The position numbers and the translations under genes were made by a program. Shown in pieces: positions 1-7,316 of a stretch of 20,370 nt of DNA; the first letter of the stretch is position 1; every line of letters starts with the position of its first letter. The stretch comes from Candidatus Bandiella numerosa (lineage in GTDB: Bacteria; Pseudomonadota; Alphaproteobacteria; Rickettsiales; Midichloriaceae): assembly GCF_021811875.1 (NCBI RefSeq), contig NZ_JAJBJD010000001.1:1-20370 (forward strand). The letters are read 5' to 3'. The notes beneath the pieces were generated by a model. That model saw only the letters and a program-made list of their open reading frames with translations. It did not search any database and was not told the DNA's origin.

Positions 1-156
1 GCGAAAACAAAAAATGCAGTGGACCCGAGAGAATGCACACAATGTTTTGCAGATTAAAGCGACTATGTCCTCTAATGAGTGGAATCTTTATGAAGCAAAT
101 ATTGACAATGAGTTGATTCTAAAAGTTACTTAACGCTATCTAATATTTATGCTTCC
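1..156 (+). mobile_element. Right (3') end of an insertion sequence, cut by the window edge
   Basis: These 156 bases recur as the reverse complement at 20215-20370 with one mismatch (base 128 is A; base 20243 gives G on that strand). Similarity stops abruptly after GCTTCC at 156, where the flanks become TTACCATA here and GTAAGACC at the other copy, so 156/157 is the likely outer end of the element. It carries the C-terminus of a transposase reading into the window, followed by about 23 non-coding bases that would form the terminal inverted repeat. The other end of the element lies outside the window. The family is uncertain; the transposase tail resembles ISKra4/ISNCY-type enzymes. Confidence 0.8.
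2..133 (+). CDS. Transposase, C-terminal fragment (5' end outside the window)
   Basis: The frame is open from base 2 to TAA at 131-133 and gives 43 residues. It contains MQWTRENAHNVLQIKATM and then SNEWNLYE. A tail of the form W-x-R-E-x-A-x-x-x-L-Q-I-[KR] near the C-terminus is, from memory, typical of ISKra4/ISNCY-like transposases, whose last residues often read RW(S/T)xxGAxxxLxLRA. The family call is tentative because no catalytic domain is visible. The last codon is Thr here and Ala in the opposite copy at 20238-20369, so the two are separate copies. The upstream part is beyond base 1, so whether the full gene is intact cannot be judged. Confidence 0.6.
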   Translation, partial: RKQKMQWTRENAHNVLQIKATMSSNEWNLYEANIDNELILKVT

Positions 157-183
157 TTACCATAAAACCCTTGGATTAAAAGC

Positions 184-211
184 TTGACTTTGGAAGTAAC
201 TTGAATATGAT
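184..211 (+). promoter_or_regulatory. Sigma-70-type promoter of the secE-nusG-rpl-rpoBC operon
   Basis: TTGACT (184-189) is separated by 16 bases from TATGAT (206-211), which gives 5/6 and 5/6 matches to the consensus hexamers. Transcription would start near 217-219, leaving a leader of about 25-28 bases before the secE GTG at 245. The leader has no clear Shine-Dalgarno sequence. The IS end at 156 lies 27 bp upstream of the -35 box, so the insertion separates the operon from its former upstream neighbour but leaves this promoter whole. Apart from the promoter, 157-244 shows nothing recognisable. Confidence 0.6.
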
Positions 212-244
212 TTGTTACCATAGTTTTAAATTAGACTGCATTAA

Positions 245-442
245 GTGAAAACAAGTAAATTACTAAATTTTATTACAGAGGTTAGGTCTGAAGCATATAG
301 GATTTCATGGCCTGTAATGAAAGATACAATGATGTCTTCGTTATTAGTGTTTATTGCGGTTATAATCTCATCACTGTTTTTTTTGATGATTGATGGAGCG
401 ATATATAAATCTATTAATTATGTATTAACATTAGGAGGATAG
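245..442 (+). CDS. secE: Preprotein translocase subunit SecE
   Basis: This 65-residue protein is the short single-span SecE type found in most bacteria outside the enterics. SecE clamps SecY in the inner-membrane SecYEG channel and is essential for export. An amphipathic N-terminal helix ends in the family motif around RISWPV (residues 19-24, with the conserved W22-P23). One membrane segment follows at about 30-48. The GTG at 245 is the only sensible start; there is no clear ribosome-binding site, and the leader from the predicted start of transcription is short. The gene is the first of the operon and lies 2 bases upstream of nusG, its normal partner in bacteria. Confidence 0.93.
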   Translation: MKTSKLLNFITEVRSEAYRISWPVMKDTMMSSLLVFIAVIISSLFFLMIDGAIYKSINYVLTLGG

Positions 443-444
443 TT

Positions 445-978
445 TTGGTTGCCAAATGGTATATAATTAATGTCCTGTCTGGGTATGAAAAAAAGGTTAT
501 TGATTTAATCAAAGAAAATGCGTTTAAAAAGCAAGTAGCGGATGCTTTTAAAGATTTTGTCGTTCCTATAGAAAATACAGTTGAAATAAAAAAAGGGAAA
601 AAGGTTAATGCAGAAAAAAAGATTTTTCCTGGGTATATAATGGTTAATATGGAATTGAATGATCTTACCTGGAATATAGTAAAAAATACTCAGTATGTTG
701 GAAAGCTTTTGGGTGGGAGTAATACGCCGTTAGCTATACCAGAGTTTGAAGTTAAAAGGGTTTTGATGCAAGTTGAAGAAGGTAAGGTAATCAAAGAGAT
801 GAAAAAGACTTTTGAGGTTGGTGAAAACGTTAAAATTATTAATGGTGTTTTTGAGACATTTAATGGTATTATTGAAGAAGTAGAGGATGAAAAGCAACGT
901 TTAAAAGTTTTAGTTTCCATTTTTGGTAGAGAGACCCCTGTGGATTTGCATTTTGATCAAGTTGAGAAAAATATATAA
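445..978 (+). CDS. nusG: Transcription termination/antitermination factor NusG
   Basis: NusG binds the RNA polymerase clamp and couples elongation to Rho and to the leading ribosome. The 177 residues match the family size. The NGN domain begins [14 protein letters not shown] and carries FPGYIMV at residues 61-67. The KOW domain spans about 124-172, with VGENVKI, a G-I-I-E-E-V turn and RETPVDL. The start is TTG at 445, fixed by an excellent AGGAGG at 433-438 that sits 6 bases upstream inside the end of secE; no ATG or GTG is suitably placed. The stop TAA at 976-978 lies inside a three-copy 10-bp tandem repeat. rplK follows after 34 bases. Confidence 0.96.
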   Translation: MVAKWYIINVLSGYEKKVIDLIKENAFKKQVADAFKDFVVPIENTVEIKKGKKVNAEKKIFPGYIMVNMELNDLTWNIVKNTQYVGKLLGGSNTPLAIPEFEVKRVLMQVEEGKVIKEMKKTFEVGENVKIINGVFETFNGIIEEVEDEKQRLKVLVSIFGRETPVDLHFDQVEKNI

Positions 979-1000
979 ATATATATAAATATATATAAAT
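971..1000 (+). repeat. Three perfect 10-bp tandem copies of ATATATAAAT over the nusG stop
   Basis: The unit ATATATAAAT occurs at 971-980, 981-990 and 991-1000 without mismatch. The nusG stop TAA (976-978) lies in the first unit. Because the unit is 10 bp, the three TAA triplets at 976, 986 and 996 fall in three different frames. The array ends 12 bases before rplK and directly abuts the rplK ribosome-binding site AAGG. Confidence 0.9.
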
Positions 1001-1012
1001 AAGGTAATAAAA

Positions 1013-1438
1013 GTGAAAAAAGTTATTGGAGAAATAAAGTTGCAAATTTTGGCTGGTAAGGCAAATCCTGCGCCACCAATTGGACCAGCGCTGGGGCAAA
1101 AAGGTTTGAATATTGCTGAATTTTGTAAGCAGTTTAACGAAAAGACTAAAAATGAAGATCCAAGTATGAAGTTGCCGGTTATTATAACTGCGTATGTAGA
1201 TAGAAGTTTTTCCTTTGTGATAAAGTCTCCTCCTGTTTCAGATTTAATAAAAAAGTATGCTGGATTGCAAAAAGGTTCGTCAACACCAGGGAGAGAGAGT
1301 GCTGGTAAGCTTAAAAAGGAAGATGTTTTAAAGATTGCTGAAATGAAATTTGCTGATATGGGGTTAGATGAATTAGGTTTGGCCACAAAGGCGGTTGAAG
1401 GTACTGCTCGTTCAATGGGAGTTAATATAGTTGATTAA
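1013..1438 (+). CDS. rplK: 50S ribosomal protein L11
   Basis: L11 forms the base of the ribosomal stalk and binds the GTPase-associated region of 23S rRNA with L10. The 141-residue length is standard. The N-terminal domain has the proline-rich switch around NPAPPIGPALGQKG (residues 18-31). The C-terminal RNA-binding domain includes GSTPGRESAGKL and ends ARSMGVNIVD. The GTG start at 1013 has AGGTAA (1002-1007) 5 bases upstream. The gene sits between nusG and rplA, the order usual in bacteria. There is no internal break or unusual insertion. Confidence 0.97.
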   Translation: MKKVIGEIKLQILAGKANPAPPIGPALGQKGLNIAEFCKQFNEKTKNEDPSMKLPVIITAYVDRSFSFVIKSPPVSDLIKKYAGLQKGSSTPGRESAGKLKKEDVLKIAEMKFADMGLDELGLATKAVEGTARSMGVNIVD

Positions 1439-1457
1439 ATATTTATAGGTAAAGCAC

Positions 1458-2156
1458 ATGGGGAAAAGAATTGAAAATGCAAAGAAGTTAATAGATAAAA
1501 GTAAAAATTATAGTTTGGATGAAGCTATATCATTCTTTTTAAAAGATTATTCAGAAAAGCATAGTGCGAAATTTGACGAAACTATTGAATTCATTATGAA
1601 ATTAGGTGTTGATGCTAAGCAATCTGATCAAATGGTTAGAGGTGCTGTGGCTATGCCTCATGGACTTGGTAAAGAGAAGAAGGTTGTCGTTATAATTGAG
1701 TCATCTAGAATTAAAGAGGCGCAAAGTTCTGGAGCTGAAGAGGTTGGTAGTGAGGATTTAATCGAAAAAATTAAAGGTGGTTTTTTTGATTTTGATGTAT
1801 GCGTATCTACCCCTGGTATGATGCCAAAAGTAAGTGCGATCGGTAAATTGCTTGGGCCAAAAGGACTTATGCCGAATCCTAAGCTTGGGACGGTTTCGGA
1901 TGATATTAAATCCACAGTGCAGAATATTAAGAAAGGTCAAGTGGAATTTAGAGTAGATAAAAGTGGAATTATTCATGCTGGTATAGCAAAATTAGGATTT
2001 GAACAGAAAAAAATAAAAGAAAATATTATGGAATTATACAGCGCTGTTTTATCAGCGAAACCAGCAAAATCAAAAGGAATGTATATGAGAGATTTATTTT
2101 TATCTACAACTCATGGCCCATCAATAAAGCTTGACTTAAAGTCATTTGTGGTTTAG
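1458..2156 (+). CDS. rplA: 50S ribosomal protein L1
   Basis: L1 binds 23S rRNA at the mobile L1 stalk beside the E site, and in many bacteria it represses its own mRNA. The protein has 232 residues, the normal size. It shows RGAVAMPHGLGK at 61-72 and the family signature IGKLLGPKGLMPNPKLGTVS (128-147). The ATG at 1458 has AGGTAA (1447-1452) 5 bases upstream, the same arrangement as in rplK, rpoB and rpoC. It is 19 bases downstream of rplK. The stop TAG at 2154-2156 forms part of a small hairpin that begins the rplA-rplJ gap. Confidence 0.97.
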   Translation: MGKRIENAKKLIDKSKNYSLDEAISFFLKDYSEKHSAKFDETIEFIMKLGVDAKQSDQMVRGAVAMPHGLGKEKKVVVIIESSRIKEAQSSGAEEVGSEDLIEKIKGGFFDFDVCVSTPGMMPKVSAIGKLLGPKGLMPNPKLGTVSDDIKSTVQNIKKGQVEFRVDKSGIIHAGIAKLGFEQKKIKENIMELYSAVLSAKPAKSKGMYMRDLFLSTTHGPSIKLDLKSFVV

Positions 2157-2190
2157 GCTCATCAGCCATGTTGTAATAGTAGAGTAACAT
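2156..2190 (+). promoter_or_regulatory. Two small stem-loops in the rplJ leader
   Basis: GGCT (2156-2159) can pair with AGCC (2164-2167) around a CATC loop. Directly after, ATGTTG (2168-2173) can pair with TAACAT (2185-2190), with one G-U pair. They lie between rplA and rplJ, where many bacteria place the L10 autoregulatory leader. The stems are short and no kink-turn was recognised, so a regulatory role is only a guess. Confidence 0.25.
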
Positions 2191-2206
2191 AATTAAAGTA
2201 TCAAAA

Positions 2207-2716
2207 GTGGATAGAATTAGTAAAGAAAAGTTGGTCGCGAGTTATTCAAAATTATTTAATGATTATGAAGCGATATTTTTAGTAAAAAATTCAGGATTAT
2301 CTGTGTTAGATTCGAAATCTATAAGATCGCAGTTCAAGAAGATTGATTCGAAATTTATGGTCACCAAGAATAGTCTAGCAAAGATAGCTCTAAATGATAC
2401 GAAATTTTCTAATGCTCAGGAATTTTTTAATGGGCCAGTTGTTGTTGCTTATTCGGATGATCCGGTATCTACTTCTAAATTGTTAGTAAAGTTATGCAAT
2501 GATAATGATAAAATTAAAATTATAGGTGGTGCAATTTTAGATAGGCGACTTAATAAAAATGAAGTTGTGTCTTTATCTAAAATGCTTACTCAAAATGAAA
2601 TTAGAGCGAAGATTGTGGGTTTAGTTAATGCTGCTGCAAGTAAAGTTGCACGAGTTCTGAGTGAGCCAAATGCAAAATTAGCTAGAGTTATAAAATCTTA
2701 TGCTGAAAAACAATAA
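2207..2716 (+). CDS. rplJ: 50S ribosomal protein L10
   Basis: L10 anchors the L7/L12 dimers to the ribosomal stalk. The 169 residues match the family. The N-terminal rRNA-binding domain contains the typical run of a conserved loop followed by FMVTKNSLAKIAL (near residues 50-62). A middle segment GGAILDRRL follows, and the C-terminal helix that carries L12 dimers is at about 135-169. The start is GTG at 2207; only a weak purine-rich stretch precedes it, unlike its neighbours. The 50-base gap before it is the longest between r-protein genes here and contains two possible hairpins. rplL follows after 18 bases. Confidence 0.95.
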   Translation: MDRISKEKLVASYSKLFNDYEAIFLVKNSGLSVLDSKSIRSQFKKIDSKFMVTKNSLAKIALNDTKFSNAQEFFNGPVVVAYSDDPVSTSKLLVKLCNDNDKIKIIGGAILDRRLNKNEVVSLSKMLTQNEIRAKIVGLVNAAASKVARVLSEPNAKLARVIKSYAEKQ

Positions 2717-2734
2717 AATTTATAGGAGACTAAA

Positions 2735-3112
2735 ATGGCTGAACTTGATAAAATAGTTGATCAATTATCAAAATTAACGGTAATGGAGGCGGCTGATCTA
2801 GCTAAGATGCTAGAAGATGCTTGGGGTGTTAGTGCATCCGCGCCTGTAATGGCTGCTGTAGTTACGCAAGGAGAATCTGGGCCTAAAGCACCGGAAGAAA
2901 AATCGGAATATGATATTATTTTAGAGTCTGCTGGAGATAAGAAAATTAATGTTATTAAAGAAGTTAAGGCAATTACGGGTCTTGGATTGAAAGAAGCAAA
3001 AGAGCTTGTTGAATCTGCTCCAAAGCCAATTAAATTGGCTGTCCCTAAAAGTGAAGCTGAAGAACTAAAGGGTAAATTAGAGGCTGCTGGAGCGAAAATA
3101 AGCTTAAAGTAA
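2735..3112 (+). CDS. rplL: 50S ribosomal protein L7/L12
   Basis: L7/L12 is the multicopy stalk protein that recruits translation GTPases. The 125 residues divide into an N-terminal dimerisation domain (about 1-32), an Ala/Val/Gly/Pro-rich hinge (about 33-55) and the compact C-terminal domain. The last contains [20 protein letters not shown] (residues 68-87), the factor-binding surface. The ATG at 2735 has a good AGGAG at 2723-2727, fitting high expression. The sequence resembles other Rickettsiales L12 in its opening [16 protein letters not shown] 59-base gap separates it from rpoB; I see no attenuator hairpin there. Confidence 0.97.
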   Translation: MAELDKIVDQLSKLTVMEAADLAKMLEDAWGVSASAPVMAAVVTQGESGPKAPEEKSEYDIILESAGDKKINVIKEVKAITGLGLKEAKELVESAPKPIKLAVPKSEAEELKGKLEAAGAKISLK

Positions 3113-3171
3113 TTGCTGATTTAGCTATTTATTGTTACTAATTTTCTTAATGAATTATCGTAGGTAAAAGA

Positions 3172-6100
3172 GTGTCTTCATATCTTTCTAAGAAGCGTAT
3201 AAGGTATAGTTTTGGAAAAATTTCAAGCAATGTTAGTATACCAAATTTAATAAAAGTACAAAAACAATCTTACGAAGAATTTTTACAATTAGATGTACCT
3301 CGGAAAGATCGCCAAAAACAAGGTTTAGAAGAAGTTTTGCAATCAGTCTTTCAGGTAGGCGATGTAGAGGGTGAGGCAAAGCTTGAATACATAAACTACG
3401 ATTTGGGTGAGCCTAAATACACTCCGGAAGAATGTATACAAAGGGGTGTTAATTATGCATCTCCTCTTAGAGTAAGTTTGCGTTTAATATTGTGGGATTG
3501 TGATTCAGATTTAGAAACAAAGGAAATAAAGGGAATAAAAGAGCAGGAAGTGTATATGGGTGATATCCCATTAATGACTGACAAAGGTACATTTATTATT
3601 AACGGAGCTCAAAGGGTTATAGTTTCGCAATTGCATCGTTCTCCCGGCGTTTTTTACACTCATGATGAAGGGAAAAATTCCAGTTCTGGGAAGTATATTT
3701 ATTCTGCTAGAATTATACCGTATAGGGGTTCTTGGATTGATTTTGAATTTGATACTAAAGATATACTATACTTTAGAATAGATGGAAAAAGAAAAATTCA
3801 TGTTTCAACATTACTCAGAGCGATAGGATATAGTAAGGATAAGCTTCTTGAAGAATTTTATAAATTTGTAAAGTATGAGTGGAAAAAAGGTTGTCTTGTA
3901 ACTGAATTAGATCTTGGAAAATTTAGAGGAATGAAGATAGAGGAAAATGTAGTAGATGCTGATACAGGTGATATTATTTTTGAAAAGGGGATTAGAGTAA
4001 CCCCAAGGTTATTAAAAACTTTTGAGGAAAATAAAGTAAAGAGAAATTATGTTGCAAGTGAAGATGAGATAAAAAGAAAATTTTTGGCCAAAGATATAGT
4101 TAATCCTAAAACTGGAGAGGTATTGCATGAGTCTACTCAAGAGGTAACGCAAGGGGTTATTGATGATGTTAAGGCTTTAGGGATTAATGAGATATATACT
4201 CTTGATATCAATAATGTTGATGCAGGTAGTTTTATGAGAGACACGATAGTGTTGGATAAAAATAAAGATGAAGATCAGGCATTGGCAGATATATATAAGG
4301 TGTTAAGACCGGGTGAGCCATCTACGCCAGAGGTTGCTAAGCAACTTTTTGAAAATATGTTTTTCGATAATGAGAAATATGATCTTTCACCAGTTGGAAG
4401 AATGAAGATTAACAAAAAACATGATTTAAATATTTCTAGTGATAATACTGCTCTTACCAAAGATGATATAGTTGTTGTTGTTAAGCATTTGTTACAGTTA
4501 AAATGTGGTAATGGTGGTGTAGATGATATTGATAGTCTTGCAAATAGAAGGGTTAGATCTGTTGGTGAGTTGGTAGAGAATCAATTTCGCATGGGGCTTG
4601 TGAAAATGCAAAAATCTATTCTTGACAGAATGTCATCTGTGGAAGTAGATAATATTATGCCTCATGATTTAGTAAATTCAAAAACACTGATGAGTTATAT
4701 CAGGGAATTTTTTGGTATTTCGCAACTTTCACAATTTATGGATCAAACGAATCCATTAGCTGAAATTACACATAAAAGAAGACTATCAGCTCTTGGGCCT
4801 GGAGGTTTAACTAGAGAAAGAGCTGGGTTTGAAGTGCGGGACGTGCACGCAACCCATTATAGTAGGATATGTCCTATTGAAACTCCTGAGGGTCAAAACA
4901 TAGGTTTGATAAGTTCATTGGCAACTTATGCAGATATTGACAAATATGGATTTATAGAAAGTCCTTATCGCAAAGTTAAAGATGGGTATATTACTGAAGA
5001 AATTATTCAACTGACTGCAATTGAAGAAGAGAGATATTATATCGCAAAATCGAGTATAGCATTGGATGAAGAAGGAAGGATAGTGGATGAGGTGGTTGTA
5101 TGTCATAAAAAAGGTGAGGTAGTAAGTGTTTCTAGGGGTGAAGTTGACTTAATAGATGTTTCGCCACAACAATTAGTTTCAGTTGCTGCGTCGTTAATTC
5201 CATTTTTAGAAAACGATGATGCAAATAGGGCTTTGATGGGGTCAAACATGCAAAGGCAAGCAGTTCCATTAATTAAAAATGAAGCGCCTTTTATTGGGAC
5301 TGGAATGGAAAAGGTGGTAGCTTGTGATTCTGGAACAGTAATTTTAGCTAAAAGAAGTGGAATTATAGATCAAGTAGATTCCAAAAGGATTGTTATAAAG
5401 GTAAAAGATACTCAAGAAAGTGATATATCAGGAGTAGATATATATACTTTAATTAAGCATTATAAGTCAAATCAGGGTACGTGTATAAATCAAAGGCCAA
5501 TTGTAAAAGTTGGTGAATTTGTTAGGGCTGGAGATATTCTTGCGGATGGAGCTTCCACTGATATGGGAGAGTTGGCATTAGGGAAGAATATCTTAGTAGC
5601 ATTTATGCCATGGAACGGCTATAATTTTGAAGATTCTATTTTATTATCTGAACGTTTAATAAAAGAGGATGTTTATACATCAGTTCATATAAATGAATAT
5701 GAAGTAGTAGCGAGGGATACAAGATTAGGACCTGAGGAAATTACTAGAGATATACCTAATTTAAATGAAGAAAATCTAAATCAGCTTGATGAAACTGGAA
5801 TAGTAAATATTGGAGCAGAAGTAAATCCTGGTGATATACTAGTTGGTAAGGTTACACCAAAGACTGAATCGCCATTAACTCCAGAAGAAAAGCTATTAAG
5901 AGCAATTTTTGGTGAAAAAGCTGCGGACGTAAGAAATTCATCGCTGAGAGTTCCTCCTGGTGAAAAGGGAGTGGTAGTTGATGTTAAAATATTTACTAAG
6001 CGAGGAGTACAAAAAGATGAAAGGGCTATTTCAATTGAAAGAAATGAGATTGAAAAATTTTCTAAAGATAAAGATGATGAAATTAAAATTATCGAAGATT

Positions 6101-7278
6101 ATGTATTTAGCAGAGTAAAGGCGATTTTGTTAGGTAAAAAAATCAAAATTAAAGCTGGAAGTAATGTAATTATTGACGATGAATTTTTTGATAATTTAGC
6201 TAATAAAGATTTATTATCATTAGAGATTGAAGATCAGGAAGTTAAAAATGAAGTTAAAAAATTAGAAGAATTTTACGACAACTATTTGAAAAAGCTTGAA
6301 AAAGAGTACAAACATAGAGTTGAAAAATTACAAAGTGGTGATGATTTGCCGCAAGGTGTGTTGAAAATTGTAAAGATTTATGTAGCAAATAAATTGAAAG
6401 TGCAACCTGGTGATAAAATGGCTGGTAGACATGGAAATAAGGGCGTTGTATCAAAAATAGTTCCAATTGAGGAAATGCCGTTTTTAGAAGATGGTCAACC
6501 TGTAGATATAGTATTAAATCCACTTGGTGTGCCATCAAGGATGAACATAGGGCAAATTCTAGAAACACATCTAGGCTGGGCCTCTGTTGCTTTAGGTAAG
6601 AAAGTTTCATCAATTTTGGAGAAAAGTTTAAAGGATTATCAAGCATCAAATGAGCTAGAGCTAAGAAATAAGATAAAAGAAATTTATGATATTCAGCAAA
6701 AAAATAGTAAGAAAGTTAAAAGTTACATTGATGAACTGAAAGGTGATGATTTATTAGATTTGGCTCAAGATATTTCAAAAGGCGTAAAATTTGCAACTCC
6801 AGTTTTTGATGGTGCTAAGGAAAGTGAAATAAATAATATTTTAGAAAAAGCAGGACTAGAAAAATCTGGGCAAGTTAAATTAAGAGATGGTAGAACAGGA
6901 GAGTATTTTGATAGAAAAGTAACTGTAGGTTACATATATATGATGAAACTTGATCACCTGGTTGATAATAAAATTCATGCAAGGTCAATTGGGCCATATA
7001 GCTTAGTTACTCAGCAACCGCTTGGAGGTAAATCGCATTTTGGTGGTCAAAGATTTGGTGAAATGGAATGTTGGGCGCTACAAGCATATGGAGCTGCTTA
7101 CACATTGCAAGAAATTTTAACGGTCAAATCAGATGATGTGTCAGGTAGAATCAAGGCTTATGAAGCGATTATTAGAGGAGAGAATTCATTCGAAGTTGGA
7201 TTGCCAGAATCGTTTAAAGTTATGATAAAAGAGATTAGATCATTAGGTCTGAATATGGAAATAATAGAAAAAGAATAA
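3172..7278 (+). CDS. rpoB: DNA-directed RNA polymerase subunit beta
   Basis: This is the catalytic beta subunit of RNA polymerase, 1368 residues long (E. coli 1342). The rifampicin cluster I region is intact: D524, H534, R537 and S539 match E. coli D516, H526, R529 and S531. This predicts no classical resistance change, although E. coli S508, N518 and S522 are Ile, Thr and Ala here. The active-site NFEDSI puts E820-D821 at the position of E. coli E813-D814. [12 protein letters not shown] carries K1082 and K1090. The normally invariant HPTHYGR reads HATHYSR at 559-565. The GTG start has AGGTAA at 3162-3167, 4 bases upstream. rpoC follows after 38 bases. Confidence 0.98.
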   Translation: MSSYLSKKRIRYSFGKISSNVSIPNLIKVQKQSYEEFLQLDVPRKDRQKQGLEEVLQSVFQVGDVEGEAKLEYINYDLGEPKYTPEECIQRGVNYASPLRVSLRLILWDCDSDLETKEIKGIKEQEVYMGDIPLMTDKGTFIINGAQRVIVSQLHRSPGVFYTHDEGKNSSSGKYIYSARIIPYRGSWIDFEFDTKDILYFRIDGKRKIHVSTLLRAIGYSKDKLLEEFYKFVKYEWKKGCLVTELDLGKFRGMKIEENVVDADTGDIIFEKGIRVTPRLLKTFEENKVKRNYVASEDEIKRKFLAKDIVNPKTGEVLHESTQEVTQGVIDDVKALGINEIYTLDINNVDAGSFMRDTIVLDKNKDEDQALADIYKVLRPGEPSTPEVAKQLFENMFFDNEKYDLSPVGRMKINKKHDLNISSDNTALTKDDIVVVVKHLLQLKCGNGGVDDIDSLANRRVRSVGELVENQFRMGLVKMQKSILDRMSSVEVDNIMPHDLVNSKTLMSYIREFFGISQLSQFMDQTNPLAEITHKRRLSALGPGGLTRERAGFEVRDVHATHYSRICPIETPEGQNIGLISSLATYADIDKYGFIESPYRKVKDGYITEEIIQLTAIEEERYYIAKSSIALDEEGRIVDEVVVCHKKGEVVSVSRGEVDLIDVSPQQLVSVAASLIPFLENDDANRALMGSNMQRQAVPLIKNEAPFIGTGMEKVVACDSGTVILAKRSGIIDQVDSKRIVIKVKDTQESDISGVDIYTLIKHYKSNQGTCINQRPIVKVGEFVRAGDILADGASTDMGELALGKNILVAFMPWNGYNFEDSILLSERLIKEDVYTSVHINEYEVVARDTRLGPEEITRDIPNLNEENLNQLDETGIVNIGAEVNPGDILVGKVTPKTESPLTPEEKLLRAIFGEKAADVRNSSLRVPPGEKGVVVDVKIFTKRGVQKDERAISIERNEIEKFSKDKDDEIKIIEDYVFSRVKAILLGKKIKIKAGSNVIIDDEFFDNLANKDLLSLEIEDQEVKNEVKKLEEFYDNYLKKLEKEYKHRVEKLQSGDDLPQGVLKIVKIYVANKLKVQPGDKMAGRHGNKGVVSKIVPIEEMPFLEDGQPVDIVLNPLGVPSRMNIGQILETHLGWASVALGKKVSSILEKSLKDYQASNELELRNKIKEIYDIQQKNSKKVKSYIDELKGDDLLDLAQDISKGVKFATPVFDGAKESEINNILEKAGLEKSGQVKLRDGRTGEYFDRKVTVGYIYMMKLDHLVDNKIHARSIGPYSLVTQQPLGGKSHFGGQRFGEMECWALQAYGAAYTLQEILTVKSDDVSGRIKAYEAIIRGENSFEVGLPESFKVMIKEIRSLGLNMEIIEKE

Positions 7279-7316
7279 TTAGTAACAATTTAAAATATTT
7301 ATAGAGGTAATAATCT

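Noticed and set aside
157..222. TTACCATA repeated at 157-164 and 215-222
   Set aside because: Eight bases in AT-rich DNA can repeat by chance, and the second copy is not next to an IS end, so it is not a target duplication.
207..248. A 13-codon upstream frame whose TGA overlaps the secE GTG
   Set aside because: Its ATG lies inside the predicted -10 box, upstream of the expected transcription start.
910..1386. A 158-codon open frame antisense to rplK
   Set aside because: It overlaps rplK entirely plus the end of nusG, has no ribosome-binding site or recognisable domain, and is explained by the codon bias of the real genes.
2132..2144. Perfect palindrome TGACTTAAAGTCA near the end of rplA
   Set aside because: It lies within conserved coding sequence for the L1 C-terminus, and no -10 follows the overlapping TTGACT.
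3113..3171. An attenuator between rplL and rpoB, as in E. coli
   Set aside because: The 59-base gap has no hairpin above 3 bp and no U-run.
6254..6649. A 131-codon open frame antisense to rpoB
   Set aside because: It lies within a conserved part of rpoB and shows no family signature.
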